Source: Candidatus Atribacteria bacterium (lineage in GTDB: Bacteria > Atribacterota > Atribacteria > Atribacterales > Caldatribacteriaceae). Taken from it: 11,288 bases of DNA. The DNA is taken from assembly GCA_029982105.1 (NCBI GenBank), contig JARRCQ010000027.1, positions 1-11,288 on the forward strand. Reading direction: 5' to 3'. Under the pieces are notes generated by a model. The model was given only the letters and a program-made list of their open reading frames with translations, did not search any database and was not told the origin of the DNA. The position numbers were made by a program, and so were the translations under genes. This document shows positions 1-7,554 of the stretch, piece after piece (within the stretch, counting starts at the first letter, position 1; the number at the start of each line of letters is the position of its first letter).

Positions 1-2639
1 CCCTCTAAAGCCGCATGAGCAGCAGCCAAACGGGCAATGGGCACTCGGAAAGGAGAACAACTGACATAGTTCAAACCAATTTCGTGACAGAATTTCACCG
101 ATTTTGGTTCTCCTCCATGCTCTCCACAGATTCCACATTTTAGGTTAGGACGAATGCTACGACCTTTTTCTATTCCCATTCGCATCAACTGTCCCACTCC
201 TTCCTGGTCTAAAACCTGGAAGGGGTCTTCTTCTAATATGCCATTCTCCTCATAGAAGAACAAGAACTTACCTTCGGCGTCATCTCGACTGTAGCCGAAA
301 GTCATCTGAGTGAGGTCATTAGTTCCGAAAGAGAAAAATTCAGCATATTCAGCAATCTGGTCTGCTACCAGCGCTGCTCGAGGGACTTCAATCATAGTAC
401 CAAAGCTGTAGCTAACATCTACCTGGTATTTATTGATAACATCCCGAGCTACTTCATCTAATTTTTCTTTTAAGATTTTAATTTCGTTACGATGACCAAC
501 CAGAGGAATCATAATTTCAGGAATAACTTTAATTCCTTCTTTAGATAACTCACAAGCTGCTTCCATAATAGCTCTAACTTGCATCTCTGCAATATCAGGA
601 TAAAGAATAGTTAAACGGCATCCTCGCAAACCCAGCATAGGGTTACTCTCATGCAATCCTCTTACTACTTTAAGCAACTGTTCTTTTTCTTCTAACTCCG
701 GACCAGTTACTCCTTTAGCTCGTAAAGTAGCTACTTCCACAAGAAGGTCTTCTAACTTGGGCAGGAACTCATGCAAGGGGGGGTCAATCAAGCGAATGGT
801 AACTGGTTTACCTTTCATGACCCGGAATATTTCTTTAAAGTCCCCTTTTTGCATAGGACCAATCTTAGAAAGAGGTTCTTTTCTTTCTTCGGCATTTTGA
901 GCCATAATCATTTTTTGCACCCAGGGTAAGCGCTCCTGAGCCATAAACATATGCTCAGTCCGGCAAAGACCAATCCCCTCCGCTCCAAATTCCAGAGCTT
1001 TCTGGGCATCCCCTGGGGTATCGGCATTAGCTCGCACTCCTAAGCGGCGGAATTTATCTGCCCAGGAAAGGAGAGTTTGGAACTCAGAAGACAACTGAGG
1101 AGGAATGGTTTTGACTTGACCTAAAATGACTTCTCCTGTGCTGCCATCGATGGTAATATAATCGCCTTCTTTTACCACTACTCCATTCGCCGAGAATATT
1201 TTCTTATCCAGATCAATTTTAATTGTCTCACAGCCAGCTACACAGGGCTTACCCATACCCCGGGCTACTACTGCGGCATGGCTGGTCATTCCGCCCCTGC
1301 TGGTCAAAATTCCCTGAGCGACTACTACTCCATGAATGTCATCAGGGGTAGTTTCTGGTCTTACAAGGATAACTCTCTCGCCGTTATTACCTAACTCTTC
1401 TGCTTCATCAGCATCAAAAACTACTTTTCCATAAGCTGCACCAGGAGAAGCGGGCAGACCTTTAGCCAGAACTTTTAAAGATTGGCTGCGGTCAATACGA
1501 GGATGAAGTAGCTGATTGATTTGCTCTGGCTCTACTCTTTTCACTGCTGTTTTTTCATCGATGAATCCTTCTTTAACCATATCTACAGCAATCTTAATGG
1601 CTGCTTGAGCAGTTCTCTTTCCCGTTCTGGTTTGCAAAAGATAAAGTTTACCTTTTTCAATGGTAAACTCAAAGTCTTGCATATCTTTGTAGTGCTTTTC
1701 TAATATTTCATAAACCTTCTTTAGCTCTTCAAAGACTTTAGGAAGGTCTTTTTGCATTTCTATGATGGGTTTAGGAGTTCTAATACCAGCTACAACATCT
1801 TCTCCCTGAGCATTTAAGAGATATTCCCCGTAATATTCTTTTTCTCCGGTTGAAGGGTTACGAGTAAAGCCCACTCCCGTTCCAGAATCAAACCCCATAT
1901 TTCCAAAAACCATCATTTGAACGTTTACTGCTGTTCCCCAATCTTCAGGGATATTGTTGATTTTCCGGTAAGTGATGGCTCTCTTGTTATTCCAGGATTC
2001 AAACACCGCATTAATAGCTCTGCGGAGTTGCTCTTTGGGGTCTTGAGGAAATTCTTCTCCTGTGGCTTTTTTATAAAGTTCCTTGTATTTGCTGATTACT
2101 TTATTTAGAGCATTAGCATCCAAATCGGTATCCAACTTAGCTCCTACTTCTCTTTTTACTTCGTCTAAAATAGCTTCAAATTCATCATGGCTTATGCCCA
2201 TTACTACGTTACCAAACATTTGTATAAAACGACGATAACAGTCGTAGGCAAAACGACGGTTACTGGTAAGCTGAGCTAAACCTTCTACTACCTGGTCATT
2301 AAGACCCAGGTTAAGAATGGTATCCATCATTCCAGGCATAGAGGCTGGAGCACCAGAACGAACCGAAACTAAAAGAGGATTCTGGGGATCACCGAATTTT
2401 TTACCCGCTTTTTCCTCCAAGAGCTTTAAATTCTCTTCTACTTCCTCAATCAATCCTTCGGGCCAAGTTTGGTTATTCTTATAATAATGAGTGCAAGCCT
2501 CAGTAGTGATAGTGAATCCCGGAGGCACCGGTAAACCGATACGAGTCATTTCTGCCAGGTTCGCTCCCTTGCCTCCCAGGAGTAGTTTCATTGAGGCGTT
2601 ACCTTCGCCAAAAAAATAAACGTATTTCTTCTTGCTCAT
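1..2639 (-). CDS. ppdK: Pyruvate, phosphate dikinase (3' end cut by window edge)
   Basis: Cytoplasmic enzyme that interconverts pyruvate + ATP + Pi and PEP + AMP + PPi. The frame is open from the ATG at 2639 to the window edge: 879 codons, stopping just after RLAAAHAALE. Family members are about 875-890 residues, so only a few residues are missing. Seen in order: N-terminal ATP-grasp domain with GGKGANLAEM near residue 22, SVRSGAPASMPGMMDT and the LYLLQTRTGKRTA end; swivelling phosphohistidine domain with GGMTSHAAVVARGMGKP, where the catalytic His is residue 454 and the regulatory Thr is 452; C-terminal PEP/pyruvate barrel with VRANADTPGDA, GLCRTEHMF, IRLIDPPLHEF and CGICGEHGG, whose second Cys (838) is the expected acid/base Cys. 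All landmark residues are intact, so it should be active. A GGGAGG site at 2647-2652 lies 7 bases upstream of the ATG, inside the regulator gene. The ATG overlaps the regulator's stop as ATGA, which suggests translational coupling. Confidence 0.97.
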   Translation of the reverse strand, partial: MSKKKYVYFFGEGNASMKLLLGGKGANLAEMTRIGLPVPPGFTITTEACTHYYKNNQTWPEGLIEEVEENLKLLEEKAGKKFGDPQNPLLVSVRSGAPASMPGMMDTILNLGLNDQVVEGLAQLTSNRRFAYDCYRRFIQMFGNVVMGISHDEFEAILDEVKREVGAKLDTDLDANALNKVISKYKELYKKATGEEFPQDPKEQLRRAINAVFESWNNKRAITYRKINNIPEDWGTAVNVQMMVFGNMGFDSGTGVGFTRNPSTGEKEYYGEYLLNAQGEDVVAGIRTPKPIIEMQKDLPKVFEELKKVYEILEKHYKDMQDFEFTIEKGKLYLLQTRTGKRTAQAAIKIAVDMVKEGFIDEKTAVKRVEPEQINQLLHPRIDRSQSLKVLAKGLPASPGAAYGKVVFDADEAEELGNNGERVILVRPETTPDDIHGVVVAQGILTSRGGMTSHAAVVARGMGKPCVAGCETIKIDLDKKIFSANGVVVKEGDYITIDGSTGEVILGQVKTIPPQLSSEFQTLLSWADKFRRLGVRANADTPGDAQKALEFGAEGIGLCRTEHMFMAQERLPWVQKMIMAQNAEERKEPLSKIGPMQKGDFKEIFRVMKGKPVTIRLIDPPLHEFLPKLEDLLVEVATLRAKGVTGPELEEKEQLLKVVRGLHESNPMLGLRGCRLTILYPDIAEMQVRAIMEAACELSKEGIKVIPEIMIPLVGHRNEIKILKEKLDEVARDVINKYQVDVSYSFGTMIEVPRAALVADQIAEYAEFFSFGTNDLTQMTFGYSRDDAEGKFLFFYEENGILEEDPFQVLDQEGVGQLMRMGIEKGRSIRPNLKCGICGEHGGEPKSVKFCHEIGLNYVSCSPFRVPIARLAAAHAALE

Positions 2640-3496
2640 CGCATTTCCTCCCTCTTTCTTTTAATTTGGCTTATAATCGTACTTACCAAATCTTTATTGC
2701 TCAAACCAGTTATATCTATTACCTGACAACCTAATTTATCATAAACTTTCTGCGCAAAATCTAAGTCTTTCTTCACCACCTCTTTCTGAGATTTACTTAA
2801 AAGAGCATCTAAACCCAGAGCTTTGATTCTTTCTTCTCGCACGCCAGATAGATAGTCAGCATCCATTGTCAAACCTATCACCGGTTTATTTAAATAACGA
2901 GTCATTACCTCTTCAAAGTGAGGAGGAAGAGGCAAATCAGGATCCAGCATTAAAAACGCCGCTTTAATTCCCCTTTCTGCTAACATCAATATCCCTTCTT
3001 CTCTCCGGGGATACCACACTCCCAAAAGGATTATATTGGCCTCCTCTAAGTTGGAGATACTAAATCCACTACTCTCTTTCCAGGCATATTCCAGAGCTTC
3101 TACCTTAGGAGACAACTCTTCTTCTGAGCGGCGGAAAAGACCAGGTGTTCCTCGAGGTTGGCGAGAACTAACTTTTTTCAATATTTCTACCACTGGTCCT
3201 AAAAGGTCTAGAGCTAATATTCCTCGATTAAGCGATTCAGCTCTTAACGCCTGAGCTAACTCTTCATTTACCACTGTATAAGCTACCACATCTTTTTGAG
3301 GTTGCACCATATCCAAAATGCTGTATATTTCTTCCCGGTTACGAATATGAGTAAAGCGCATAATATTAACCCGGGGTAAGTCAAACTGCAAAAGGGCAGC
3401 CTGTACTACTGACGTCGCAGTTTTGCCCGTTCCATCAGAAATTACAAAGATATTGAAATCGTCACTCACTTTATAGACTGAACTCGACTCTCCCAC
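2636..3496 (-). CDS. PPDK/PEP synthase regulatory protein family (PSRP, DUF299), divergent
   Basis: 286 residues, the normal family length. Family members use ADP to phosphorylate, and Pi to dephosphorylate, the Thr two residues before the catalytic His of PPDK or PEP synthase. Family marks seen: SDGTGKTA (20-27) near the N-terminus, where most homologues have a SDxTGETA-like motif; GTPGLF (116-121); GLTMDADYLSGVREERIKALG (208-228, quoted here as two joined family landmarks); and CQVIDITG (257-264). Two strongly conserved motifs are altered. The expected HDDG is ESSG (141-144), and the P-loop-like GVSRTSKTP is GVWYPRREE (159-167), without its Lys-Thr. Membership is secure from overall similarity and from being next to ppdK, but which activity remains is unclear. 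The start is GTG: a GAGGGAG ribosome site (3504-3510), built from the last glyS codons, sits 7 bases upstream, and the gap from the glyS stop is two bases. Confidence 0.88.
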   Translation of the reverse strand: MGESSSVYKVSDDFNIFVISDGTGKTATSVVQAALLQFDLPRVNIMRFTHIRNREEIYSILDMVQPQKDVVAYTVVNEELAQALRAESLNRGILALDLLGPVVEILKKVSSRQPRGTPGLFRRSEEELSPKVEALEYAWKESSGFSISNLEEANIILLGVWYPRREEGILMLAERGIKAAFLMLDPDLPLPPHFEEVMTRYLNKPVIGLTMDADYLSGVREERIKALGLDALLSKSQKEVVKKDLDFAQKVYDKLGCQVIDITGLSNKDLVSTIISQIKRKREEMR

Positions 3497-3498
3497 CT

Positions 3499-5595
3499 TT
3501 ATTCTCCCTCTATCACTATCTGAGATAAGTCAGCTAAATCCTTCCACAAGTTTACCACTTTTTTCATCAAATTTAAGCGATTTTCTCTCAAATCTTTTTC
3601 TTCACACATCACCAAAACCTGGTCAAAAAACTGGTTAAGCACCGGAAGCAGGGAGTAAAATACTTCAAAAGCAGCGAGATAATCTCCTCCTGCCACGGCC
3701 TGGCGAAAGCTCTGTTCTACTTTTTGCAAATTTTTATATAATTCTATCTCTAAATCTTCTTGCAACCAATCTTCTCGCAAATCTCCATTACTGGAAAAAC
3801 CTTTACTGATATTATTAGCCCGAGTAAAACCGGTAACTATTTCAGATAAAAATAATTTCCTTTCTCTTCTCAATTTTTCCAAAACTTCTATTTTTTTAAA
3901 AGCTTCATAAAGGTCATCAACAGGAGTGTTCAAAACTGCATTAATCACTGAATAATTAAATCCAGAACCCAAAAGACGCAAACGCAGGCGATTAAACAGG
4001 AATTCAACCACCTCAATTTTTATTTGCCCATCTCCTTTCACTAAGCCTTGCTCAGCTAAAAGGGAAATATTCTTCTCTACCCAGGAAGATAAAGGCAAAT
4101 ACCACTGAGAGTGTAAAATTATGTTTACAATTCCCTGCGCCATTCTTCTTAAACCCCAGGGGTCTTGAGAGCCACTCGGGACTCTACCCAAGGAAAAACT
4201 GGAAACTATATTATCCATTTTATCCACTAAAGAGAGAATCGTCCCGGCTATGGTAGTAGGATAATTTTCCTCCCCCGGTAGAGGATAATATTGTTCTTCC
4301 AAAGCAATTGCTACTTCTTCTTCCTCTCCTTCTAAAAGAGCATACACTCTACCCATATAACCCTGGAGTTCGGGAAGCTCTTTTACCATTTCGCAAGTTA
4401 GGTCTGCCTTAGATAAACGAGCGGCTTCTTCAGCCCGTTTTATCCTTCCCGGATCAAATCCTAACTTCTCTCCCAAATAACGAGCTAATTTCTCCAATCG
4501 TTCCACTTTTTCTTTCATAGTCCCTAATGATTCCTGGAAAATAACACCGGAGAGAGCTTCCACTCTCTCCCTCAAAGACTTTTTTTTATCTTCCTCGAAG
4601 AAAAAAAGCGCATCTTCCAATCGGGCTTTAAGCACTCGCTCATTCCCTTTTACTATTTTTTCTCCTCCCTCTCGGGGTCGATTCAAAATTATAAAGAAAA
4701 AGGGCAATAACTCTCCCCGGTCATCAACACAAGCAAAATACTTTTGATGGTGTTTCATAACTGTGGTAAGCACCCGATGAGGAAGCTCCAGATATCGAGA
4801 ATCAAACCGACCAGTTAGAGCATCAGGATATTCCACCAAAAAATTGACTTCTTGAATTAAACCCTCATCTTTTAGCCAGTGGCCTCCTATAAGTTTTTCC
4901 TCTCTATCCAGGGCCTCTTCAATTTTTTTTCTTCTCTCTTCTTGAGAAACTATAACTTTTGCTTCCTCCAAAGAGGAAAAATATTGCGAGGTGTCCTTCA
5001 ATTCCAAAGGTCCGGAACTAAGAAAACGATGTCCCTGGGTAAAACGAGAAGCACTCACATCTGCTATTTCGAAAGTTACCTCTTTATCTCCCCAGAGGGC
5101 ACAAATCCAGCGAATAGGACGAACAAAGCGGAAATCCCCTTCTCCCCAGAGCATAGAACGGGGGAATTCTAAAGAAGAGATAATTTGAAGAAGTAGAGGG
5201 GGCAAAATCTCTTCCACTAACTTTCCTTCCTCTTTTTTCACCCCAAAAAGGTAAACTCCTCTTTCTGTCTCCTTTACCACCAAATCAGACAAATCAATAC
5301 CTTGAGAGCGAGCAAAAGCATAAGCCGGTTCCAAAAACTCCCCGGTCTCAGAAATAGCCACTTTCTTGGCTGGACCTTTGACTTCTCTAAATATAGGATC
5401 CTGTCTTTCAGCCACCCCCTGGAGATAAATAGCCATCCGTCGGGGAGTACCAACCACCGCTATCTCCTCATAACTTATACGTGCCTCTCTGAAGCCGCGA
5501 GTAAACTTCGTTTCCCATTCCTCAAAAATATCAGCTATCAAGCTGGTGGGTAATTCTTCCATTCCTATTTCCAGCAAGAGATCTCTTCTGGCCAT
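3499..5595 (-). CDS. glyS: Glycyl-tRNA synthetase beta subunit
   Basis: Large subunit of the alpha2beta2 bacterial glycyl-tRNA synthetase; it binds tRNA-Gly while the alpha subunit carries the class II catalytic core. 698 residues, full family length. Seen: the N-terminal signature LLLEIGMEELP (6-16), GTPRRMAIYL (49-58), MLWGEGDFRFVRPIRW (148-163), VEYPDALTGRFD (254-265), VMKHHQKYFA (279-288), the HD-like domain AARLSKADLTCEMVKELPEL (391-410) followed by QGYMGRVYA, the VDKMDNI and GSQDPWGLRRMA segments (457-486), and a C-terminal DALR-like anticodon-binding region (about 580-690, with ENRLNLM near 671). ATG start with a GGAAGGA ribosome site at 5604-5610, 8 bases upstream. It lies 27 bases after glyQ and is certainly co-transcribed with it. 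No frame damage seen. Confidence 0.97.
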   Translation of the reverse strand: MARRDLLLEIGMEELPTSLIADIFEEWETKFTRGFREARISYEEIAVVGTPRRMAIYLQGVAERQDPIFREVKGPAKKVAISETGEFLEPAYAFARSQGIDLSDLVVKETERGVYLFGVKKEEGKLVEEILPPLLLQIISSLEFPRSMLWGEGDFRFVRPIRWICALWGDKEVTFEIADVSASRFTQGHRFLSSGPLELKDTSQYFSSLEEAKVIVSQEERRKKIEEALDREEKLIGGHWLKDEGLIQEVNFLVEYPDALTGRFDSRYLELPHRVLTTVMKHHQKYFACVDDRGELLPFFFIILNRPREGGEKIVKGNERVLKARLEDALFFFEEDKKKSLRERVEALSGVIFQESLGTMKEKVERLEKLARYLGEKLGFDPGRIKRAEEAARLSKADLTCEMVKELPELQGYMGRVYALLEGEEEEVAIALEEQYYPLPGEENYPTTIAGTILSLVDKMDNIVSSFSLGRVPSGSQDPWGLRRMAQGIVNIILHSQWYLPLSSWVEKNISLLAEQGLVKGDGQIKIEVVEFLFNRLRLRLLGSGFNYSVINAVLNTPVDDLYEAFKKIEVLEKLRRERKLFLSEIVTGFTRANNISKGFSSNGDLREDWLQEDLEIELYKNLQKVEQSFRQAVAGGDYLAAFEVFYSLLPVLNQFFDQVLVMCEEKDLRENRLNLMKKVVNLWKDLADLSQIVIEGE

Positions 5596-5622
5596 TTATC
5601 TTATCCTTCCCTTTTAGTCCTG

Positions 5623-6510
5623 CTAAGATATAACAGCTTTTATGGAAGAAGAAAAGGGGAAATCCAGAGCCTTTCTTCCTTCCAAATACAACTGAGCACA
5701 ACGATTAGCTAATTGCCTTATCTTCCCCATATACTGGTTTCTTTCCATCACACTTATTCCCCCACCAGCATCTAAGAGGTTAAAAACGTGAGAGCATTTC
5801 AAAACGTAATCATAAGCTGGAAGCACCAACTTTTTATCTAACAATCTTTTAGCCTCTTCTTCGTAAAGTCCGAAGAGGGTAAAAAGAACTGGAGGATTAC
5901 TTTCGTCAAAACTATATATAGAGTGTTCCTTTTCTTCTTGGAGACGAATGTCTCCATAAGTCAAATATTCGTTCCATTGCACATCGAACACATTTTCCTT
6001 TTCCTGCAAATACATAGCCATTCTTTCTAAACCATAGGTTATCTCTACAGCAATAGGCTTTACATCTATTCCCCCGGCTTGCTGAAAATAAGTAAACTGA
6101 GTAACTTCCATTCCATCCAACCACACTTCCCAGCCCAAACCCCAGGCTCCTAGAGTAGGAGATTCCCAGTTGTCTTCCACAAACCGGATATCATGTTCTT
6201 CTGGTTTAATTCCTAAGTGGAAAAGACTTTTTAGATACAAATCTTGGATATCGGAAGGCGAAGGCTTGATGATAACTTGAAATTGATAATGTTCATAAAG
6301 CCGGTTAGGATTCTCTCCATATCGGCCATCAGTAGGACGGCGAGAGGGCTCACAATAAGCTACTCTCCAAGGCTCCGGCCCTAAAACCCGCAAAAAAGTT
6401 GCCGGATTCATAGTACCTGCTCCCACTTCCACATCGTAAGGTTGAGCAATAACACAACCCTTTTTTTTCCAGTAATCACTAAGAGTCAAGATAATGTCTT
6501 GAAAATACAT
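5623..6510 (-). CDS. glyQ: Glycyl-tRNA synthetase alpha subunit
   Basis: Catalytic subunit that activates glycine with ATP and charges tRNA-Gly. 295 residues, usual length. Seen: [20 protein letters not shown] (13-32), [16 protein letters not shown] (33-48), [17 protein letters not shown] (54-70), [14 protein letters not shown] (72-85), the glycine/adenylate pocket block [20 protein letters not shown] (111-130), [13 protein letters not shown] (135-147), [14 protein letters not shown] (156-169, class II motif 3 region) and [16 protein letters not shown] (233-248). One oddity: the family's DARGAISVTER reads [11 protein letters not shown] (247-257), so a conserved Arg is Gly. ATG start with TAAGGAA upstream (6514-6520), first gene after a 270-base spacer carrying its own promoter and a structured leader. 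Confidence 0.97.
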   Translation of the reverse strand: MYFQDIILTLSDYWKKKGCVIAQPYDVEVGAGTMNPATFLRVLGPEPWRVAYCEPSRRPTDGRYGENPNRLYEHYQFQVIIKPSPSDIQDLYLKSLFHLGIKPEEHDIRFVEDNWESPTLGAWGLGWEVWLDGMEVTQFTYFQQAGGIDVKPIAVEITYGLERMAMYLQEKENVFDVQWNEYLTYGDIRLQEEKEHSIYSFDESNPPVLFTLFGLYEEEAKRLLDKKLVLPAYDYVLKCSHVFNLLDAGGGISVMERNQYMGKIRQLANRCAQLYLEGRKALDFPFSSSIKAVIS

Positions 6511-6513
6511 AAT

Positions 6514-6519
6514 TTCCTT
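6514..6519 (-). promoter_or_regulatory. Ribosome binding site of glyQ
   Basis: AAGGAA on the minus strand, close to the glyQ ATG at 6510 (AGGA core followed by AATT). It lies only a few bases downstream of the perfect hairpin at 6527-6550, so folding or unfolding of the leader could change access to it; that regulatory role is inference. Confidence 0.6.
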
Positions 6520-6526
6520 ACTAACT

Positions 6527-6550
6527 AAGCTATGTTTTTCAACATAGCTT
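6527..6550 (-). repeat. Perfect 10-bp hairpin with GAAA tetraloop upstream of glyQ
   Basis: Arms AAGCTATGTT and AACATAGCTT are exact reverse complements around a 4-base loop. On the minus-strand transcript the loop reads GAAA, a GNRA tetraloop, which is the stable orientation and supports an RNA role on this strand. It ends 16 bases before the glyQ ATG. No T-run follows on either strand, so it is not a classical intrinsic terminator. Confidence 0.75.
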
Positions 6551-6613
6551 GCTGAGATTCTTTTATCCCGCCCTTTCCCGGCTGTCTTCCCTCAGCTCGC
6601 GGTTTTAAGACAG
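6551..6613 (-). promoter_or_regulatory. Possible H-type pseudoknot in the glyQ leader
   Basis: Stem A pairs CTGTCTT (6607-6613) with AAGACAG (6582-6588), 7 bp around an 18-base loop. Within that loop GCTGAGG (6590-6596) can pair with TCTCAGC (6551-6557), six Watson-Crick pairs plus one G-U, which creates a pseudoknot. The second stem directly abuts the GAAA hairpin at 6550, so the two could stack. The pairings are seen in the sequence; that they form together is inference, and a simple alternative pairing is possible. Confidence 0.3.
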
Positions 6614-6663
6614 TCCTCCTTCTTTCCCAAAAATAACCTTTGCACATTCTCCAAAAGAGGCTT

Positions 6664-6709
6664 AATAGCGACCAGAGAGACAAATTTACTTTACATTTCG
6701 GTCACTATT
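6664..6709 (-). repeat. 10-bp imperfect hairpin near the 5' end of the glyQ leader
   Basis: Minus-strand arms AATAGTGACC (6700-6709) and GGTCGCTATT (6664-6673) pair over 10 bp with a single G-U, enclosing 26 bases that contain a further AAAT/ATTT match. The wobble pair is compatible with RNA folding on the minus-strand transcript. No T-run follows, so it does not look like a terminator for the recO transcript. Confidence 0.5.
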
Positions 6710-6755
6710 TCTATAAAAATACCACCTTATTTTCCACTAAGCACACCAAACTGAA

Positions 6756-6784
6756 AATATAGCAATTTTAGAAAATCCTGTCAA
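6756..6784 (-). promoter_or_regulatory. Sigma-70-type promoter for glyQS
   Basis: On the minus strand, TTGACA (6779-6784, exact -35 consensus) is followed by a 17-base spacer and TATATT (6756-6761, five of six to the -10 consensus). The -35 hexamer contains the recO TGA stop codon. The predicted start is near 6749, so glyQ, glyS, the PSRP-like gene and ppdK could be transcribed separately from the upstream era-recO block, although read-through is likely because no terminator is visible between them. Confidence 0.65.
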
Positions 6785-7554
6785 CTGGAAAAAGCTACTC
6801 CCTGATACAAGGACTGAAAATCATGCCAGCTCCCCACTTTATCTCCCACCTCATAGGTAAGATAATCAGAAAGTATTTTATCTAAGTTCTCAAACTGAGA
6901 GGGGCTGAGCTTAAGCGAGGATGAATTCCCTCGAGAAGAAAGATACCCCAGTATAGCTCTCAAATCTTGAGAAATAACCACTTTGTCTCTTACTTCCCGA
7001 GCACAGGAAGGACAAATAATGCCCCCTTCTGGATTGCTCCAATAAGCCTCCCCTTCTATTGTTTTATTACAAACTACACAACTTCCCAGATGAGGAGTTA
7101 TTCCTAAATAAAAAGCTAAATCTAATTTAAATTGAAGAAAAGAGGGATAGGCCTCTTCTCCTTTTTTCAAAATCACTTCCCAGAAATATAATACCCTTTC
7201 CAAAAGCCTCTCTTCGGGCTTTTCCCATTGCCAACATCGGTCCAGAAGATACAACAAGTAATTGCCTTCTAACCACTTTTTTAGCGAAAAAGCTAAATCC
7301 CGATAAGAAAACTTAATCAAACCTTGCATAAGGATAGGCATTCCAGCTCCGGAATAAAACATAAACTGGGAATAATTAAAAATATCCAGAGAAGCTCCAA
7401 AACGATTTCCTATTTTACGAGCTCCTTTGGCCAAAGCTTTAGTTTTACCTCTCCCCCGGGTGAAAAGAGTAACCAAACGGTCTCGTTCTCCAAAGTTAGT
7501 AGAGCGAATCACTATCCCTTCATCTTTCCAATAGCGATTAAATCTCTCTATCAC
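6781..7554 (-). CDS. recO: DNA repair protein RecO
   Basis: RecO binds single-stranded DNA and SSB and helps load RecA in the RecF(O)R pathway of gap repair. 257 residues, typical length. Seen: N-terminal OB-fold (about 9-80) beginning WKDEGIVIRSTNFGERDR (9-26) and LVTLFTRGRGKTKALAKGAR (27-46); a helical middle region; and a zinc module made of C-x2-C at 159/162 (CVVC) and C-x2-C at 181/184 (CPSC), with GG between them as in zinc-binding RecO homologues. The start is GTG at 7554, overlapping the era stop by four bases (GTGA). There is only a distant purine run (GGGG about 12 bases upstream), which suggests coupled reinitiation after era. Its stop codon lies inside the -35 box of the glyQ promoter. 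Confidence 0.93.
   Translation of the reverse strand: MIERFNRYWKDEGIVIRSTNFGERDRLVTLFTRGRGKTKALAKGARKIGNRFGASLDIFNYSQFMFYSGAGMPILMQGLIKFSYRDLAFSLKKWLEGNYLLYLLDRCWQWEKPEERLLERVLYFWEVILKKGEEAYPSFLQFKLDLAFYLGITPHLGSCVVCNKTIEGEAYWSNPEGGIICPSCAREVRDKVVISQDLRAILGYLSSRGNSSSLKLSPSQFENLDKILSDYLTYEVGDKVGSWHDFQSLYQGVAFSS

Larger units (their letters stand above)
6511..6755 (-). promoter_or_regulatory. Structured 5' leader of glyQS, class not recognised
   Basis: Non-coding spacer between recO and glyQ. With the promoter at 6756-6784, transcription would start near 6749, giving a leader of about 240 nt. Seen on the minus strand in transcript order: a 10-bp hairpin (6700-6709 with 6664-6673), a possible H-type pseudoknot (6551-6613), and a perfect 10-bp hairpin with a GAAA loop (6527-6550) next to the ribosome site. 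The middle part (about 6558-6616) is visibly GC-richer than the flanks. Firmicute glyQS leaders are usually glycine T-boxes, but no AGGGUGGNACCGCG-like T-box sequence is present; only ACCGCG occurs, without the preceding UGG. A 40-codon frame (6525-6647) also runs through it. It could be an unfamiliar regulatory leader, an independent small RNA, or the remnant of a mobile element. Confidence 0.45.

Noticed and set aside
1521..2108. Small plus-strand frames inside ppdK
   Set aside because: They lie antisense to a fully conserved enzyme, lack ribosome sites and resemble no protein.
6527..6560. Intrinsic terminator
   Set aside because: The stem is perfect but A/T-rich, and neither strand has a T-run after it.
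6590..6625. Glycine T-box element in the glyQ leader
   Set aside because: Only ACCGCG is found; the UGGN that pairs with the tRNA end, the AGGGUGG part, and an antiterminator/terminator pair with a U-run are missing.
6722..6748. Three TGG triplets spaced exactly 12 bases apart on the minus strand, like an operator array
   Set aside because: Only the triplets repeat and the bases between differ. MraZ-type boxes need TGGG-like units at a 10-base period, so this is probably chance.
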